A stretch of 64,000 nucleotides of DNA from assembly GCF_002950945.1 (NCBI RefSeq), contig NZ_CP012673.1, positions 2,356,001 through 2,420,000 of the forward strand, given 5' to 3'. Both the position numbers and the translations under genes were made by a program. Numbering within the stretch: position 1 is the first letter of the stretch; each line of letters begins with the position of its first letter. The stretch comes from Sorangium cellulosum. GTDB taxonomy: Bacteria > Myxococcota_A > Polyangia > Polyangiales > Polyangiaceae. Positions 45,021-53,527 of this stretch are shown here, in pieces. The notes under the pieces were generated by a model, which saw only the letters and a program-made list of their open reading frames with translations, was not told the DNA's origin and ran no database searches.

Positions 45021-45462
45021 CAAGATTCTCCATGCCCGAACCGATCGAACCGCAGGCTTCCGCTCAGGGAAGATAAGTAAATCAGGAGTGTGCCAGCGAG
45101 CTCGGCCGTTCCGTCAGGTTAGGAGTCCATGATTCCCGGTCAGCATTCGTCGATCACGGCTGTGTGCGCCCGTCAGTACCGGTACGCCCGGCCACACCTT
45201 GAAGCGAATCGCCGCTTTCCCGGCACCAGCACCGGATGAGACCGGCTTTCCCTCGGTCCTCCGTGGTGAGAGGGCGGAGAACAGACCTGGCCCGTGCCGA
45301 AGCCTACCTGCCTCATCGGTCGTTCCGGTCCGAGGCTCCGAGGCCAGGATTCTCGTACACGGGCCCGGGGAGCCGGAGCCGCCTGTAGGGGAGAGAAGGA
45401 GAGCCAATGTGGGATAAGGGGCTCTGGTGTGGATATGAGAGGGAAGTCCAAACGCCTCTGAA

Positions 45463-45587
45463 GACGTCAAGTCGTGACTGCGGGAGCTGCCCTGGTTGAC
45501 GGAACTTTCTTCATGCGATCCGGTCCTCCTGGAAAAGCGACACCGTACCAGGAACTTATCCAGGCATCGAAGAGGGTAGCCTTCACT
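45463..45587 (+). repeat. Direct repeat copy R1 upstream of the lectin-enzyme cluster
   Basis: From GACGTCAAGT to CTTCACT this block matches the block at 45990-46107 over almost its whole length: CTGCGGGAGCTGCCCTGG and CTGGAAAAGCGAC are identical, with scattered substitutions elsewhere. It could be the leader of a lost first gene of the family. Confidence 0.8.
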
Positions 45588-45989
45588 TAACAGCTCATGG
45601 GAGTTGACATCGGCCATGTGAGCGTTCACAATCTGACTCGTTGATCTCGTTGATATTCTTTTGCTTCGCCTCGGCAGGGCAGTCAGGCCCACCGAAATCT
45701 GCATCTGCCGAGCGATCTCGGCATCGGTTCAGTTCGCTCGGTCGTCACGGACGCGAGTAACGGTGAACCCGCGAGCGTTGCGGTCGCGCCTCGGCAGTGC
45801 TGGGCGCGAGGTCTCGTCTCCACGATGACCCGCACGCCCGCGGTGCTGCACCGGGCCGCTCACGAACCTGACGGATTCGAACAAGACGCGATGTCAACGA
45901 GACGACGTTCGGCGTTCCCGGACTTCCAGTCCGGCGTTCTCGCTGGATTTGTGCAACAGGAGAATGACTCTGTTCGTGGTCGCTTCGGA

Positions 45990-46107
45990 GACGTCAAGCC
46001 CCAACTGCGGGAGCTGCCCTGGGTTGAAAGAACATTTTTCATGTGATCCGGCCCCCCTGGAAAAGCGACGCCATGACGTATCCATGCGTCGAAGGGGCCG
46101 CTTTCAC
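45990..46107 (+). repeat. Direct repeat copy R2, leader of the GH10 gene
   Basis: Second copy of the leader repeat, ending 43 bp before the xylanase start. It contains TTGAAA followed by a T-rich stretch and TGTGAT, which may be part of a promoter, though no good -10 was settled. The copy nearer the gene is probably the functional one. Confidence 0.8.
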
Positions 46108-46149
46108 ACCACAACCTGCGACATGCCCGCTTGGGTACAGGAGAACCTC

Positions 46150-47649
46150 ATGACGATGCGATTTTATCGATGGCCCCTGCTGACGGCGCTCGCGCTCAGC
46201 GCGTGTATCTCCGCCGAGCCGCTCGATGAAGCCGGCGACGAGTCCGAAGAATCGGCCGAGAGCGTCACCATCGACACCGCGGCGACCTACACGATCGCCG
46301 GCGTCCAGAGTGGAAAATGCGTCGAGGTGGCTGGAGGCAGCACCGCCGACGGAGCGGCCGTGCAGATCGCCACCTGCAACGGCTCGACGCGTCAGCAGTT
46401 CCGCATGGAGTCGGCGGGCGGCGGTTACTATCGCATCCGCAACGTGAACAGCAACCGTTGCTTCGACGTCGCGGGCGCCTCCACCACCGACGGCGCCCGC
46501 CTCCAGCAATACTCCTGCTGGAGCGGGGAAAACCAGCAGTGGTCGTTCTCGGACGTCGCCACCGGCGTCGTGCGCCTCACGGCGCGCCACAGCGGCAAGG
46601 CCCTGGACGTCTACGGCCGCGGCACCGCGGACGGCACCGCCGTGATTCAATGGGCGTCGAACGGCGGCACCAATCAGCAATTCCGCGTCACGCCCGTGAG
46701 CTCCTCGGGAACCGGGGGCAGCGGTGGCAGCGGTGGCAGCGGTGGCGGCGGTGGCGGCGGTGGCAGCGGTGGCGGCGGCGGCAGCGGGGGCGGCAAGTTC
46801 GTCGGCAACATCACCACCGGCGGGCAAGTGCGCGCGGATCTGTCCCGGTACTGGAACCAGCTCTCCCCGGAGAACGAGGGCAAGTGGGGCTCCATCGAAG
46901 GCACACGGGACGTCATGAACTGGACCGGCATGGACCGAGTCCGGAACTACGCTCGCGAGAAGGGCATTCCCTACAAGGGCCACACCCTGATCTGGGGTGC
47001 CCAGCAGCCGGGCTGGCTCGCCGGCCTGTCGCAGAGCGAGCAGCGCGCGGAGGTCGAGGAGTGGATCCAGGCGTTCTGCCAGCGCTACCCGGACGTCGCC
47101 ATCATCGACGTCGTGAACGAGCCGCCCCCGCACACCACCCCGGTGTACATGAACGCCCTCGGCGGCGCGGGCGCGAGCGGCTACGACTGGATCGTGCAGG
47201 CGTTCAGGTGGGCGCGGCAGTACTGCCCGAACGCCACCTTGCTGCTCAACGACTACAACAACATCGAGTACGGCAGCGATAACCAGAACACGATCAACAT
47301 CGTCAACCGGATCCGGGCGGCAGGGGCTCCCATCGACGGCATCGGAGCTCAGGCCCACGCCGCGTTCTCGCTCCCGACCAGCACGGTGAGAGGCTTCCTC
47401 GACCGGCTCGCCGCCACCGGTCTGCCGGTGTACATCACCGAGTACGATATCGACCTGGCGAACGACACGCAGCAGCTCAACGTGATGCAGAGCCAGTTCC
47501 CCATGTTCTACGAGCATCCGAGCGTGAGGGGCATCACGCTGTGGGGGTACATCAGCGGCCAGACGTGGGTGCCCAACTCAGGGCTCATGAGCAGCAGCGG
47601 CCAGATGCGGCCCGCCATGTCCTGGCTGATGGGCTACCTGGGGCGCTGA
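46150..47649 (+). CDS. Ricin-lectin GH10 endo-beta-1,4-xylanase lipoprotein
   Basis: A 499-residue surface lipoprotein. ATG 46150 follows AGGAGA by 5 bases. The signal peptide ends with lipobox LALSAC (Cys 19). An acidic spacer (DEAGDESEESAESV) leads to a three-repeat ricin B lectin domain (about 47-180, with QQFRM, QQWSFS, QQFRVT as QxF/W motifs). A Gly/Ser linker follows (about 182-217), then a GH10 catalytic domain: ENEGKWGSIE, GHTLIWGAQQPGW, acid/base Glu324 in DVVNEPPP, nucleophile Glu431 in ITEYDID. It cuts the xylan backbone outside the cell. The usual His after LVW is Gly here, as in a few GH10 branches. First gene of the cluster. Confidence 0.93.
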   Translation: MTMRFYRWPLLTALALSACISAEPLDEAGDESEESAESVTIDTAATYTIAGVQSGKCVEVAGGSTADGAAVQIATCNGSTRQQFRMESAGGGYYRIRNVNSNRCFDVAGASTTDGARLQQYSCWSGENQQWSFSDVATGVVRLTARHSGKALDVYGRGTADGTAVIQWASNGGTNQQFRVTPVSSSGTGGSGGSGGSGGGGGGGGSGGGGGSGGGKFVGNITTGGQVRADLSRYWNQLSPENEGKWGSIEGTRDVMNWTGMDRVRNYAREKGIPYKGHTLIWGAQQPGWLAGLSQSEQRAEVEEWIQAFCQRYPDVAIIDVVNEPPPHTTPVYMNALGGAGASGYDWIVQAFRWARQYCPNATLLLNDYNNIEYGSDNQNTINIVNRIRAAGAPIDGIGAQAHAAFSLPTSTVRGFLDRLAATGLPVYITEYDIDLANDTQQLNVMQSQFPMFYEHPSVRGITLWGYISGQTWVPNSGLMSSSGQMRPAMSWLMGYLGR

Positions 47650-47829
47650 CGCTGAACGCGCTGACGCGCGTATAGCTGAGTGCCGCGCGCCCGGAGATCG
47701 CTGCGCAAGCTCGCCCGCCTGGTCGCAGGTCGACGGAGTCTACCCGCTGGGCCAGAGCTTGTGCAGCCGATCTCCGGCGCCTTTGAATGTGTCTTGTTCA
47801 CCGCTTCGTATGCCGTTGAAGAGGGGATA

Positions 47830-49419
47830 ATGATGAAGAATCGATTTGGACGATGGCCGCTGGTCACGATGTTCGCCGCCACGACGGCGTGCATCTCCGC
47901 CGAGCCGCTCGATGAGGCCGGCGACGTGTCCGAAGAATCCGCCGAGAGCGTCACCATCGATACCTCGGCGACCTACACGATCGTCGGCGTCCAGAGTGGA
48001 AAATGCGTCGAGGTGGCTGGAGGCAGCACCGCCGACGGAGCGGCCGTGCAGATCGCCACGTGCAACGGCTCGACGCGGCAGCAGTTCCGCATGGAGTCGG
48101 CGGGCGGCGGCTATTATCGCATCCGCAACGTGGGCAGCAACCGTTGCTTCGACGTCGCGGGCGCCTCCACCACCGACGGCGCCCGCCTCCAGCAATACTC
48201 CTGCTGGAGCGGGGAAAACCAGCAGTGGTCGTTCTCGGACGTCGCCGCCGGCGTCGTGCGCCTCACGGCGCGCCACAGCGGCAAGGCCCTGGACGTCTTC
48301 GGCCGCGGCACCGCGGACGGCACCGCCCTGGCCCAATGGACGTGGAACAACGGGACCAATCAGCAGTTCCGAATCACGCCCGTGAGCTCGGGAACCGGGG
48401 GCAGCGGTGGCGGCGGTGGCAGCGGGGGCAGCGGGGGCAGCGGGGGCGGCGGGGGCAGCGGGGGCGGCGAGAGCTGCGGCTTGCCCACCTCCTTCCGCTG
48501 GCAGTCGAGCGGCATGCTGGTGAGCCCGAAGTCGGACGCGACTCACAATATCGTCTCCGTCAAGGATCCGACGGTCTCGTTCTTCAACGATCGATGGCAC
48601 ATCTATGCCACCACGGCGAATACCGCCGGGAACTGGCAGATGACTTACCTGAACTTCACCGATTGGTCCCAGGCTTCGTCCGCGCCGCACTACTACATGG
48701 ATCGGACGCCTGGCTTCAGCGGCTACCGGTGCGCGCCGCAGATGTTCTTCTTCAGGCCTCAGAACAAGTGGTACCTCATCTATCAATCGCAGCCGCCGCA
48801 GTTCTCCACGACCACCGACCCGAGCCGCCCGGAGACCTGGACCAGACCCCAGAACTTCTTCGCGTCCACGCCCGCTGGCCTTCCCAGCCTGCCCATCGAC
48901 TACTGGGTGATCTGCGACAGCGCCAACTGTTACCTCTTCTTCACGGGCGACGACGGCAAGATGTACCGCAGCCAGACCACCGTGCAGAACTTCCCGAGCG
49001 GGTTCGGCCCGATCTCGATCGCCCTTCAGGACTCGAATCGTAACAATCTGTTCGAGGGGAGCTCCACGTACAAGATCAAGGGTATGAACAAGTACTTGAC
49101 CTTGATCGAGGCCATCGGCCCGACGGGCGCCAGGTTCTATCGCTCATTCACCGCGGATCGCCTCGACGGCACGTGGACCCCGCTCGCGCATACCTGGAGC
49201 GCGCCGTTCGCAGGCCAGAACAACGTCACCTACGCGCCGGGCGTGGCGGACTGGAGCGACGACGTCAGCCACGGCGAGCTGGTGCGCGACGGCAACGACG
49301 AGACCGCGACGATCGACACCTGCAACCTCCAGTTCCTGTATCAAGGACGCAACCCGAGCTCGGGCGGCGAATACTCGCAGCTCCCGTATCGCCTCGGCCT
49401 GCTGCAGGCGGTTCGCTAG
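47830..49419 (+). CDS. Ricin-lectin GH62 alpha-L-arabinofuranosidase lipoprotein
   Basis: A 529-residue protein (or 528 if ATG 47833 is used; GAGGGG at 47821-47826 better fits the second). The signal peptide ends ATTAC. The ricin lectin (about 50-180) is almost identical to that of the GH10 protein, followed by a Gly/Ser linker. The GH62 domain starts at CGLPTSFRWQSSGMLVSP: the catalytic base is Asp246 in SVKDPTVSFF, a supporting Asp357 in PIDYWVICDS, and the acid is Glu409 in NLFEGSSTYKI. It removes arabinose side groups from arabinoxylan, so it complements the xylanase encoded 180 bp upstream. A long hairpin covers its stop codon. Confidence 0.93.
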   Translation: MMKNRFGRWPLVTMFAATTACISAEPLDEAGDVSEESAESVTIDTSATYTIVGVQSGKCVEVAGGSTADGAAVQIATCNGSTRQQFRMESAGGGYYRIRNVGSNRCFDVAGASTTDGARLQQYSCWSGENQQWSFSDVAAGVVRLTARHSGKALDVFGRGTADGTALAQWTWNNGTNQQFRITPVSSGTGGSGGGGGSGGSGGSGGGGGSGGGESCGLPTSFRWQSSGMLVSPKSDATHNIVSVKDPTVSFFNDRWHIYATTANTAGNWQMTYLNFTDWSQASSAPHYYMDRTPGFSGYRCAPQMFFFRPQNKWYLIYQSQPPQFSTTTDPSRPETWTRPQNFFASTPAGLPSLPIDYWVICDSANCYLFFTGDDGKMYRSQTTVQNFPSGFGPISIALQDSNRNNLFEGSSTYKIKGMNKYLTLIEAIGPTGARFYRSFTADRLDGTWTPLAHTWSAPFAGQNNVTYAPGVADWSDDVSHGELVRDGNDETATIDTCNLQFLYQGRNPSSGGEYSQLPYRLGLLQAVR

Positions 49420-49544
49420 AGCGTCGGGCACCCGCGTCGGATACGGGCCCACCTCGACGTTTTCGGTGCTCAGCGCACAGGAGTGCGCTTGCGCGCCGAA
49501 AACGCCGATCTGGGCCCGTCTCCTGTGCGGGTGACCGACGCTCT
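49418..49544. repeat. Long imperfect hairpin starting in the GH62 stop codon
   Basis: Two 49-base arms (49418-49466 and 49496-49544) pair with roughly nine mismatches: AGAGCGTCGG...GTTTTCGG against CCGAAAAC...CCGACGCTCT. The 29-base loop holds its own perfect stem, AGCGCAC-AGGA-GTGCGCT. The first two bases of the left arm lie in the TAG stop codon. It could end transcription or stabilise the 3' end of the mRNA, or be a mobile palindrome. Confidence 0.75.
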
Positions 49545-49937
49545 GTCACGCTCGTACCGGGCGCGGCATCACGGCCCCTCGGAACGGGCCGTCGCGCGCG
49601 CTCGGAATCGGCCGTCAGATCGGCCCGGAATACGCAGCATGCCGGCGCAGATGGCGCCGGGTCGCGGGGCCATGTCGGCTTCAAGCGGCGCATGCATAAT
49701 CGGCTTGACGGATATGCCAGCCCGGAGCAGTAAATAACCTCAGCGTGTTGCCTTGCGCACGCAGAATGAACTTATCCAGTCTGCGCGTCTCGCTATTCAT
49801 CCGCAGCGACAATGGCCAGCGCGGCGGCTGGCTCGGGAGCCTTGAGCGCGCGGCGAGCGACCTCGACCCGCGCAAGGGCAGCGTCGAGCAGTGAGAAGAT
49901 TCCAGTTTCACTTACTTGATAGGACGAGGAGAATCAG
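49545..49937. other. Intergenic region before the second lectin-enzyme pair
   Basis: The first part contains no recognised feature. From 49811 on, the sequence is the left copy of the long direct repeat shared with 51441 onward; it ends in GAGGAG six bases before the next start. A TTGACG at about 49703 may be a -35 element, but no -10 at good distance was found. Confidence 0.4.
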
Positions 49938-50515
49938 ATGAGATTCGGAACCAAGCACGGCTTGTTCGCGGCGGCGGCGGGCATCCTCGCCGTGTCGTGC
50001 GTCATCGGCCCCGAGGGGGCGCACGACGCCGAGATCGAGGAGGAAGGCTCGCTCGCGGGCGCCATCACGATCGATACGAGCGCGGTCTACACGATCGTCG
50101 GCGTCCAGAGTGGAAAATGCGTGCAGGTGGCTGGAGGCAGCACCGCTGATGCAGCGGCCATGCAGATCGCCACCTGTAACGGCTCGACGCGGCAACAGTT
50201 CCGCATGGAGTCGGCAGGCGGCGGCTACTATCGCATCCGCAACGTGAGCAGCAACCGTTGCATGGACGTCGCGGGCGCCTCCACCAGCGACGGCGCGGCC
50301 ATCCAGCAATACTCCTGCTGGACCGGGGAAAACCAGCAGTGGTCGTTCACGGACGTCGCCAGCGGCGTCGTGCGCCTCACCGCGCGCCACAGCGGCAAGT
50401 CCCTGGACGTCTACGGCCGCGGCACCGCGGACGGCACCGCCGTGATCCAATGGGCGTCGAACGGCGGCACCAATCAGCAATTCCGACTCACGCCCGTGGG
50501 CTCGGGAACCGGCGG
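49811..50515 (+). repeat. Long direct repeat, copy 1 (leader plus lectin module)
   Basis: From AATGGCCAGCGCGGCGG this copy runs through the ribosome binding site, signal peptide and lectin module to the start of the Gly/Thr linker. It matches the copy at 51441-52144 with few differences. The right boundary is not sharp, because the linker-coding repeats that follow are themselves similar. Confidence 0.8.
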
Positions 50516-51440
50516 CACCGGCGGCGGGGGCGGCACCGGCGGCAGCGGCGGCACCGGCGGCACCGGTGGCACGGGCGGCACGGGCGGCACGGGCGGCACC
50601 GGCGGCACGGGCGGCACCGGCGGCACGTGCACCGCGTCACGACCGGCTGGTCGAAACGTGTCGGGGAGCGGCCCTCATCAGGTGGTCGTCGAGACGAATT
50701 CAGACCCGGGCATCAACCAGGGCACTATCTTCCGTCCGGCGGATCTCAGCGGAGACGCCAAGTATCCGATCTTCGTCTGGGGGCAGGGCGGATGCTCGCG
50801 AGACGGGCTCGCGAATCAAGCGGCCATGGCCGAAATTGCCTCGCATGGCTACTTCGTGGTGGCGGACGGGACACCGCAGAACAGCGCGCCCAACCGCGCC
50901 CTCGGGGGCGGAGGCGACGTGCTGCTCGCCTACGTCGACTGGGTGATCGCCGAGAACGAGAAGCCTTGCAGCGCCTACTACCATCATATCGAGACCACGA
51001 AGGTCGCCGCGAACGGCTTCTCCTGCGGTGGCTTGATGGCGGCGGGGACTGCCGCGGATCCCAGAATAACGACATGGGGGCACACGAGCAGCGGCTCTTT
51101 CTCGGCGAATCAGGCGTTCTACAACTCGATTCACACACCCGTGTTGATCGTCACCGGCACCGCGGATAGCCTGGGCGCGAACGCGAACGGCGCGAGAGAC
51201 TTCCAGAACATCGCCGCCTTGGGTGATGTTCCGGTCATGATGTTCGCCAAGGTCGGCGCGGATCATGGGGGCGATCTGTGGGCCCGGAACGGCGGCGAGT
51301 TCACTCAGGTCAACCTGGCGTGGCTCAACTGGTGGCTCAAGGGCGACGAATCGGCCACCGGCAAGGGGATGCTCGTCGGCCCGAGCTGCCGCTTCTGCAC
51401 CGACAGAACCTGGAATGTCTCTTCTGCCAATCTGCCCTGA
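49938..51440 (+). CDS. Ricin-lectin alpha/beta hydrolase (esterase-like) lipoprotein
   Basis: A 500-residue protein starting MRFGTKHGLF, with GAGGAG about 6 bases before ATG. The lipobox LAVSC gives Cys 21. An acidic spacer (DAEIEEEGSLAGAIT), ricin lectin (about 50-185), and a Gly/Thr linker made of GGT units (about 190-232) follow. The C-terminal domain is an alpha/beta hydrolase: FVWGQGGCSRDG near the oxyanion hole, nucleophile Ser362 in ANGFSCGGLMA, acid in TGTADSLG, His443 in GADHGGD. Such domains act as esterases on plant-derived esters; the exact bond is not known. It is encoded between GH62 and the CE1-type enzyme and shares its lectin subtype with the latter. Confidence 0.82.
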   Translation: MRFGTKHGLFAAAAGILAVSCVIGPEGAHDAEIEEEGSLAGAITIDTSAVYTIVGVQSGKCVQVAGGSTADAAAMQIATCNGSTRQQFRMESAGGGYYRIRNVSSNRCMDVAGASTSDGAAIQQYSCWTGENQQWSFTDVASGVVRLTARHSGKSLDVYGRGTADGTAVIQWASNGGTNQQFRLTPVGSGTGGTGGGGGTGGSGGTGGTGGTGGTGGTGGTGGTGGTGGTCTASRPAGRNVSGSGPHQVVVETNSDPGINQGTIFRPADLSGDAKYPIFVWGQGGCSRDGLANQAAMAEIASHGYFVVADGTPQNSAPNRALGGGGDVLLAYVDWVIAENEKPCSAYYHHIETTKVAANGFSCGGLMAAGTAADPRITTWGHTSSGSFSANQAFYNSIHTPVLIVTGTADSLGANANGARDFQNIAALGDVPVMMFAKVGADHGGDLWARNGGEFTQVNLAWLNWWLKGDESATGKGMLVGPSCRFCTDRTWNVSSANLP

Positions 51441-52144
51441 ATGGCCAGCGCGGCGGCCCGTTCGGGAGCCTTGAGCGCGCGGCGAGCGACCCCGACCTAC
51501 GCAGGGGAAGCGTTGATCAGTGAGGAGATTCCAGTTTCACTTATTTAACAGGACGAGGAGGACAAGATGAGATTCGGAACCAAGCAGAGCTTGTTTGCGG
51601 CGGTGACGGGCATCCTCGCCGTGTCGTGCGTCATCGGCCCCGAGGGGGCGTACGACGCCGAGATCGAGGAGGAAGGCTCGCTCGCGGGCGCCATCACGAT
51701 CGATACGAGCGCGGTCTACACGATCGTCGGCGTCCAGAGTGGAAAATGCGTGCAGGCGGCTGGAGGCAGCACCGCTGATGCAGCGGCCATGCAGATCGCC
51801 ACCTGCAACGGCTCGACGCGGCAACAGTTCCGCATGGAATCGGCCGGCGGCGGCTACTATCGCATCCGCAACGTGAACAGCAACCGTTGCATGGACGTCG
51901 CGGGCGCCTCCACCAGCGACGGCGCGGCCATCCAGCAATACTCCTGCTGGACCGGGGAAAACCAGCAGTGGTCGTTCACGGACGTCGCCAGCGGCGTCGT
52001 GCGCGTCACCGCGCGCCACAGCGGCAAGTCCCTGGACGTCTACGGCCGCGGCACCGCGGACGGCACCGCCGTGATTCAATGGGCGTCGAACGGCGGCACC
52101 AATCAGCAATTCCGACTCACGCCCGTGGGCTCGGGAACCGGCGG
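51441..52144 (+). repeat. Long direct repeat, copy 2 (leader plus lectin module)
   Basis: This copy begins with the first base after the TGA stop of the preceding gene and covers leader, ribosome binding site, signal peptide and lectin module. It lies 1629-1630 bp from copy 1 at 49811. The sequences downstream of the linkers are unrelated. Confidence 0.8.
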
Positions 52145-52967
52145 CACCGGCGGCGGGGGCGGCACGGGCGGCACGGGCGGCACCGGCGGCACCGGCGGCG
52201 CCGGTGGCGGCGGCGGCTCCGGTGGCGGCGGCTCCGTCGGCACGCGCAGCGCCGGCTGCGGCATTCCCACCTCCCTCGCCAGCGGCAACCGCACCATCAA
52301 CGTCAACGGCACCTCGCGCCAGTACGTGCTCGACATTCCGGCGAACTACGACCCGAACAGGGCGTATCGGCTGGTGTTCGGCTGGCACTGGCGCGGCGGA
52401 TCGGCGAGCGACGTCGTGAACAACGGGTACTATGGGCTCAAGGCGCTGGCGAACGGCAGCGCCATCTTCGTCTCGCCGAACGGCATCGACAACGGCTGGG
52501 CCAACACGGGCGGGCGCGACATCGCCTTCGCCCGCGCCATGGTCGACTCCCTCAAAGCCAACCTGTGCGTCGACACGAGCCGCGTCTTCTCGACCGGGTG
52601 GAGCTTCGGGGGGATGATGTCGAACGCGCTCGGCTGTGATATGCCCGACGTCTTCCGGGCCATCGCGCCGATGTCCGGCGCCCTCTACAGCGGCTGCAAC
52701 CAGTCCAATACCCAGCCCGTCGCCGTCTGGATGTCGCACGGCCTGTCCGACAGCGTCGTCCCCGCCTCGGCCGGAAGGGCGGCGCTCGACGTCTTCGTGC
52801 GCAAGAACGGCTGCAGCACCGAGACGAGCGCCGTAGGCCCCGGCTCGTGCGTCGCCTATCAAGGGTGCCGGGAGGGATACCCGGTGCACCGCTGCGAGTT
52901 TGCCGGTGACCACCAGCAGCCGAGCTTCGCGAGCTCGGCCATCTGGAACTTCTTCACGCAATTCTGA
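51567..52967 (+). CDS. Ricin-lectin CE1-type feruloyl/acetylxylan esterase lipoprotein
   Basis: A 466-residue protein with the same leader and start (MRFGTKQSLF, lipobox LAVSC) as its neighbour, a ricin lectin and a Gly/Thr then Gly/Ser linker. The catalytic domain starts at GCGIPTSLASGNRTI and follows the CE1/LpqC-like feruloyl esterase pattern: RQYVLDIPANYDPNRAYRLV, GWHWRGGSASDV, nucleophile Ser346 in STGWSFGGMMSNAL, acid in SHGLSDSVVP, and His449 in FAGDHQQPSF. Cys pairs (CDMPDVF, GCNQS, NGCSTE, GSCVAYQGC) suggest disulfides. It would remove ferulate or acetate from xylan and so complete the arabinoxylan-degrading set. Confidence 0.88.
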   Translation: MRFGTKQSLFAAVTGILAVSCVIGPEGAYDAEIEEEGSLAGAITIDTSAVYTIVGVQSGKCVQAAGGSTADAAAMQIATCNGSTRQQFRMESAGGGYYRIRNVNSNRCMDVAGASTSDGAAIQQYSCWTGENQQWSFTDVASGVVRVTARHSGKSLDVYGRGTADGTAVIQWASNGGTNQQFRLTPVGSGTGGTGGGGGTGGTGGTGGTGGAGGGGGSGGGGSVGTRSAGCGIPTSLASGNRTINVNGTSRQYVLDIPANYDPNRAYRLVFGWHWRGGSASDVVNNGYYGLKALANGSAIFVSPNGIDNGWANTGGRDIAFARAMVDSLKANLCVDTSRVFSTGWSFGGMMSNALGCDMPDVFRAIAPMSGALYSGCNQSNTQPVAVWMSHGLSDSVVPASAGRAALDVFVRKNGCSTETSAVGPGSCVAYQGCREGYPVHRCEFAGDHQQPSFASSAIWNFFTQF

Positions 52968-53081
52968 CCTCGCGCCCCGCCGACGCGGCGGCTCGGGCAG
53001 CGGCAGACGCGCCCGCCCGAGCCGCCGCGGCCCACGGAAGGACCTCTCGCCTGGCGGCTCCGCGCGCGTTCCTTCGATGGA

Positions 53082-53507
53082 TCAGGGCGCCTTGTACTCC
53101 GTAGCGACATCCAGGACCCACGTGACGCCGAAGCGGTCCTTGAGCATTCCGTAGAGGGGCGTCCACCCCGACGGCGCGAGCGGCTGTGTGATGGTCGCGC
53201 CAGCGGACAGCTTCTCCCAGAGCGCGGTGATCTCGCTGGCCGAGTCGCCGCGGACCGAGACGAAGAACGCGTTCTTGCCTTCGTCCCACGGCATCCGGGA
53301 AGGCACATCGTAAGCCATCACGCGGAAGCCGTTCTTTGCGGCGACCTGGCCCCACATCACCTGACCCGCCTCCGACGGATCCTGGACGTTCTGGGCGTCC
53401 TTGTAGGTGACGACGGTGATGTCGCCGCCGAAGACCGACTGGTAGAACTCCAGCGCCGCACGAGCATCTCCACGGAAGTTGAGGTGGTTGGTAACACTTA
53501 CGGTCAT
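53082..53507 (-). CDS. VOC family protein (PhnB-like)
   Basis: A 141-residue vicinal-oxygen-chelate fold protein. Two beta-alpha-beta-beta-beta modules are visible: NHLNFRGDARAALEFYQSVFGG with the typical early His-substituted metal position, and GDSASEITALWEKLSAGATI to LYGMLKDRFGVTWVLDVA. Members of this PhnB-like group are often called glyoxalase-like or demethylmenaquinone-methyltransferase-like, but most have no known activity. ATG 53507 has a GAGAGAG ribosome binding site. It lies 20 bp downstream of the TetR gene on the same strand, so it is probably cotranscribed and controlled by it. Confidence 0.85.
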   Translation of the reverse strand: MTVSVTNHLNFRGDARAALEFYQSVFGGDITVVTYKDAQNVQDPSEAGQVMWGQVAAKNGFRVMAYDVPSRMPWDEGKNAFFVSVRGDSASEITALWEKLSAGATITQPLAPSGWTPLYGMLKDRFGVTWVLDVATEYKAP

Positions 53508-53527
53508 GACTCTCTCTCGATGCAGGT

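Larger units (their letters stand above)
44594..46149. other. Long intergenic region upstream of the xylanolytic cluster
   Basis: About 1.5 kb with no full-length gene. It holds palindromic element B, a possible 34-codon remnant (44916-45020), and two copies of a 120-bp direct repeat (45463-45587, 45990-46107), the second of which lies right before the xylanase gene. The rest shows no motif that I recognise. Confidence 0.5.

Noticed and set aside
45114..45704. Minus-strand gene in the region before the xylanase
   Set aside because: Crosses the leader repeat R1; no motif and no recognised start signal.
46720..46800. Gly-Ser repeats as CRISPR or satellite DNA
   Set aside because: They encode protein linkers in frame between two folded domains.
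46039..52961. Minus-strand open frames across all four lectin-enzyme genes
   Set aside because: They repeat because the sense genes are paralogous; the antisense products are Ala/Val/Arg-rich and have no function-like features.
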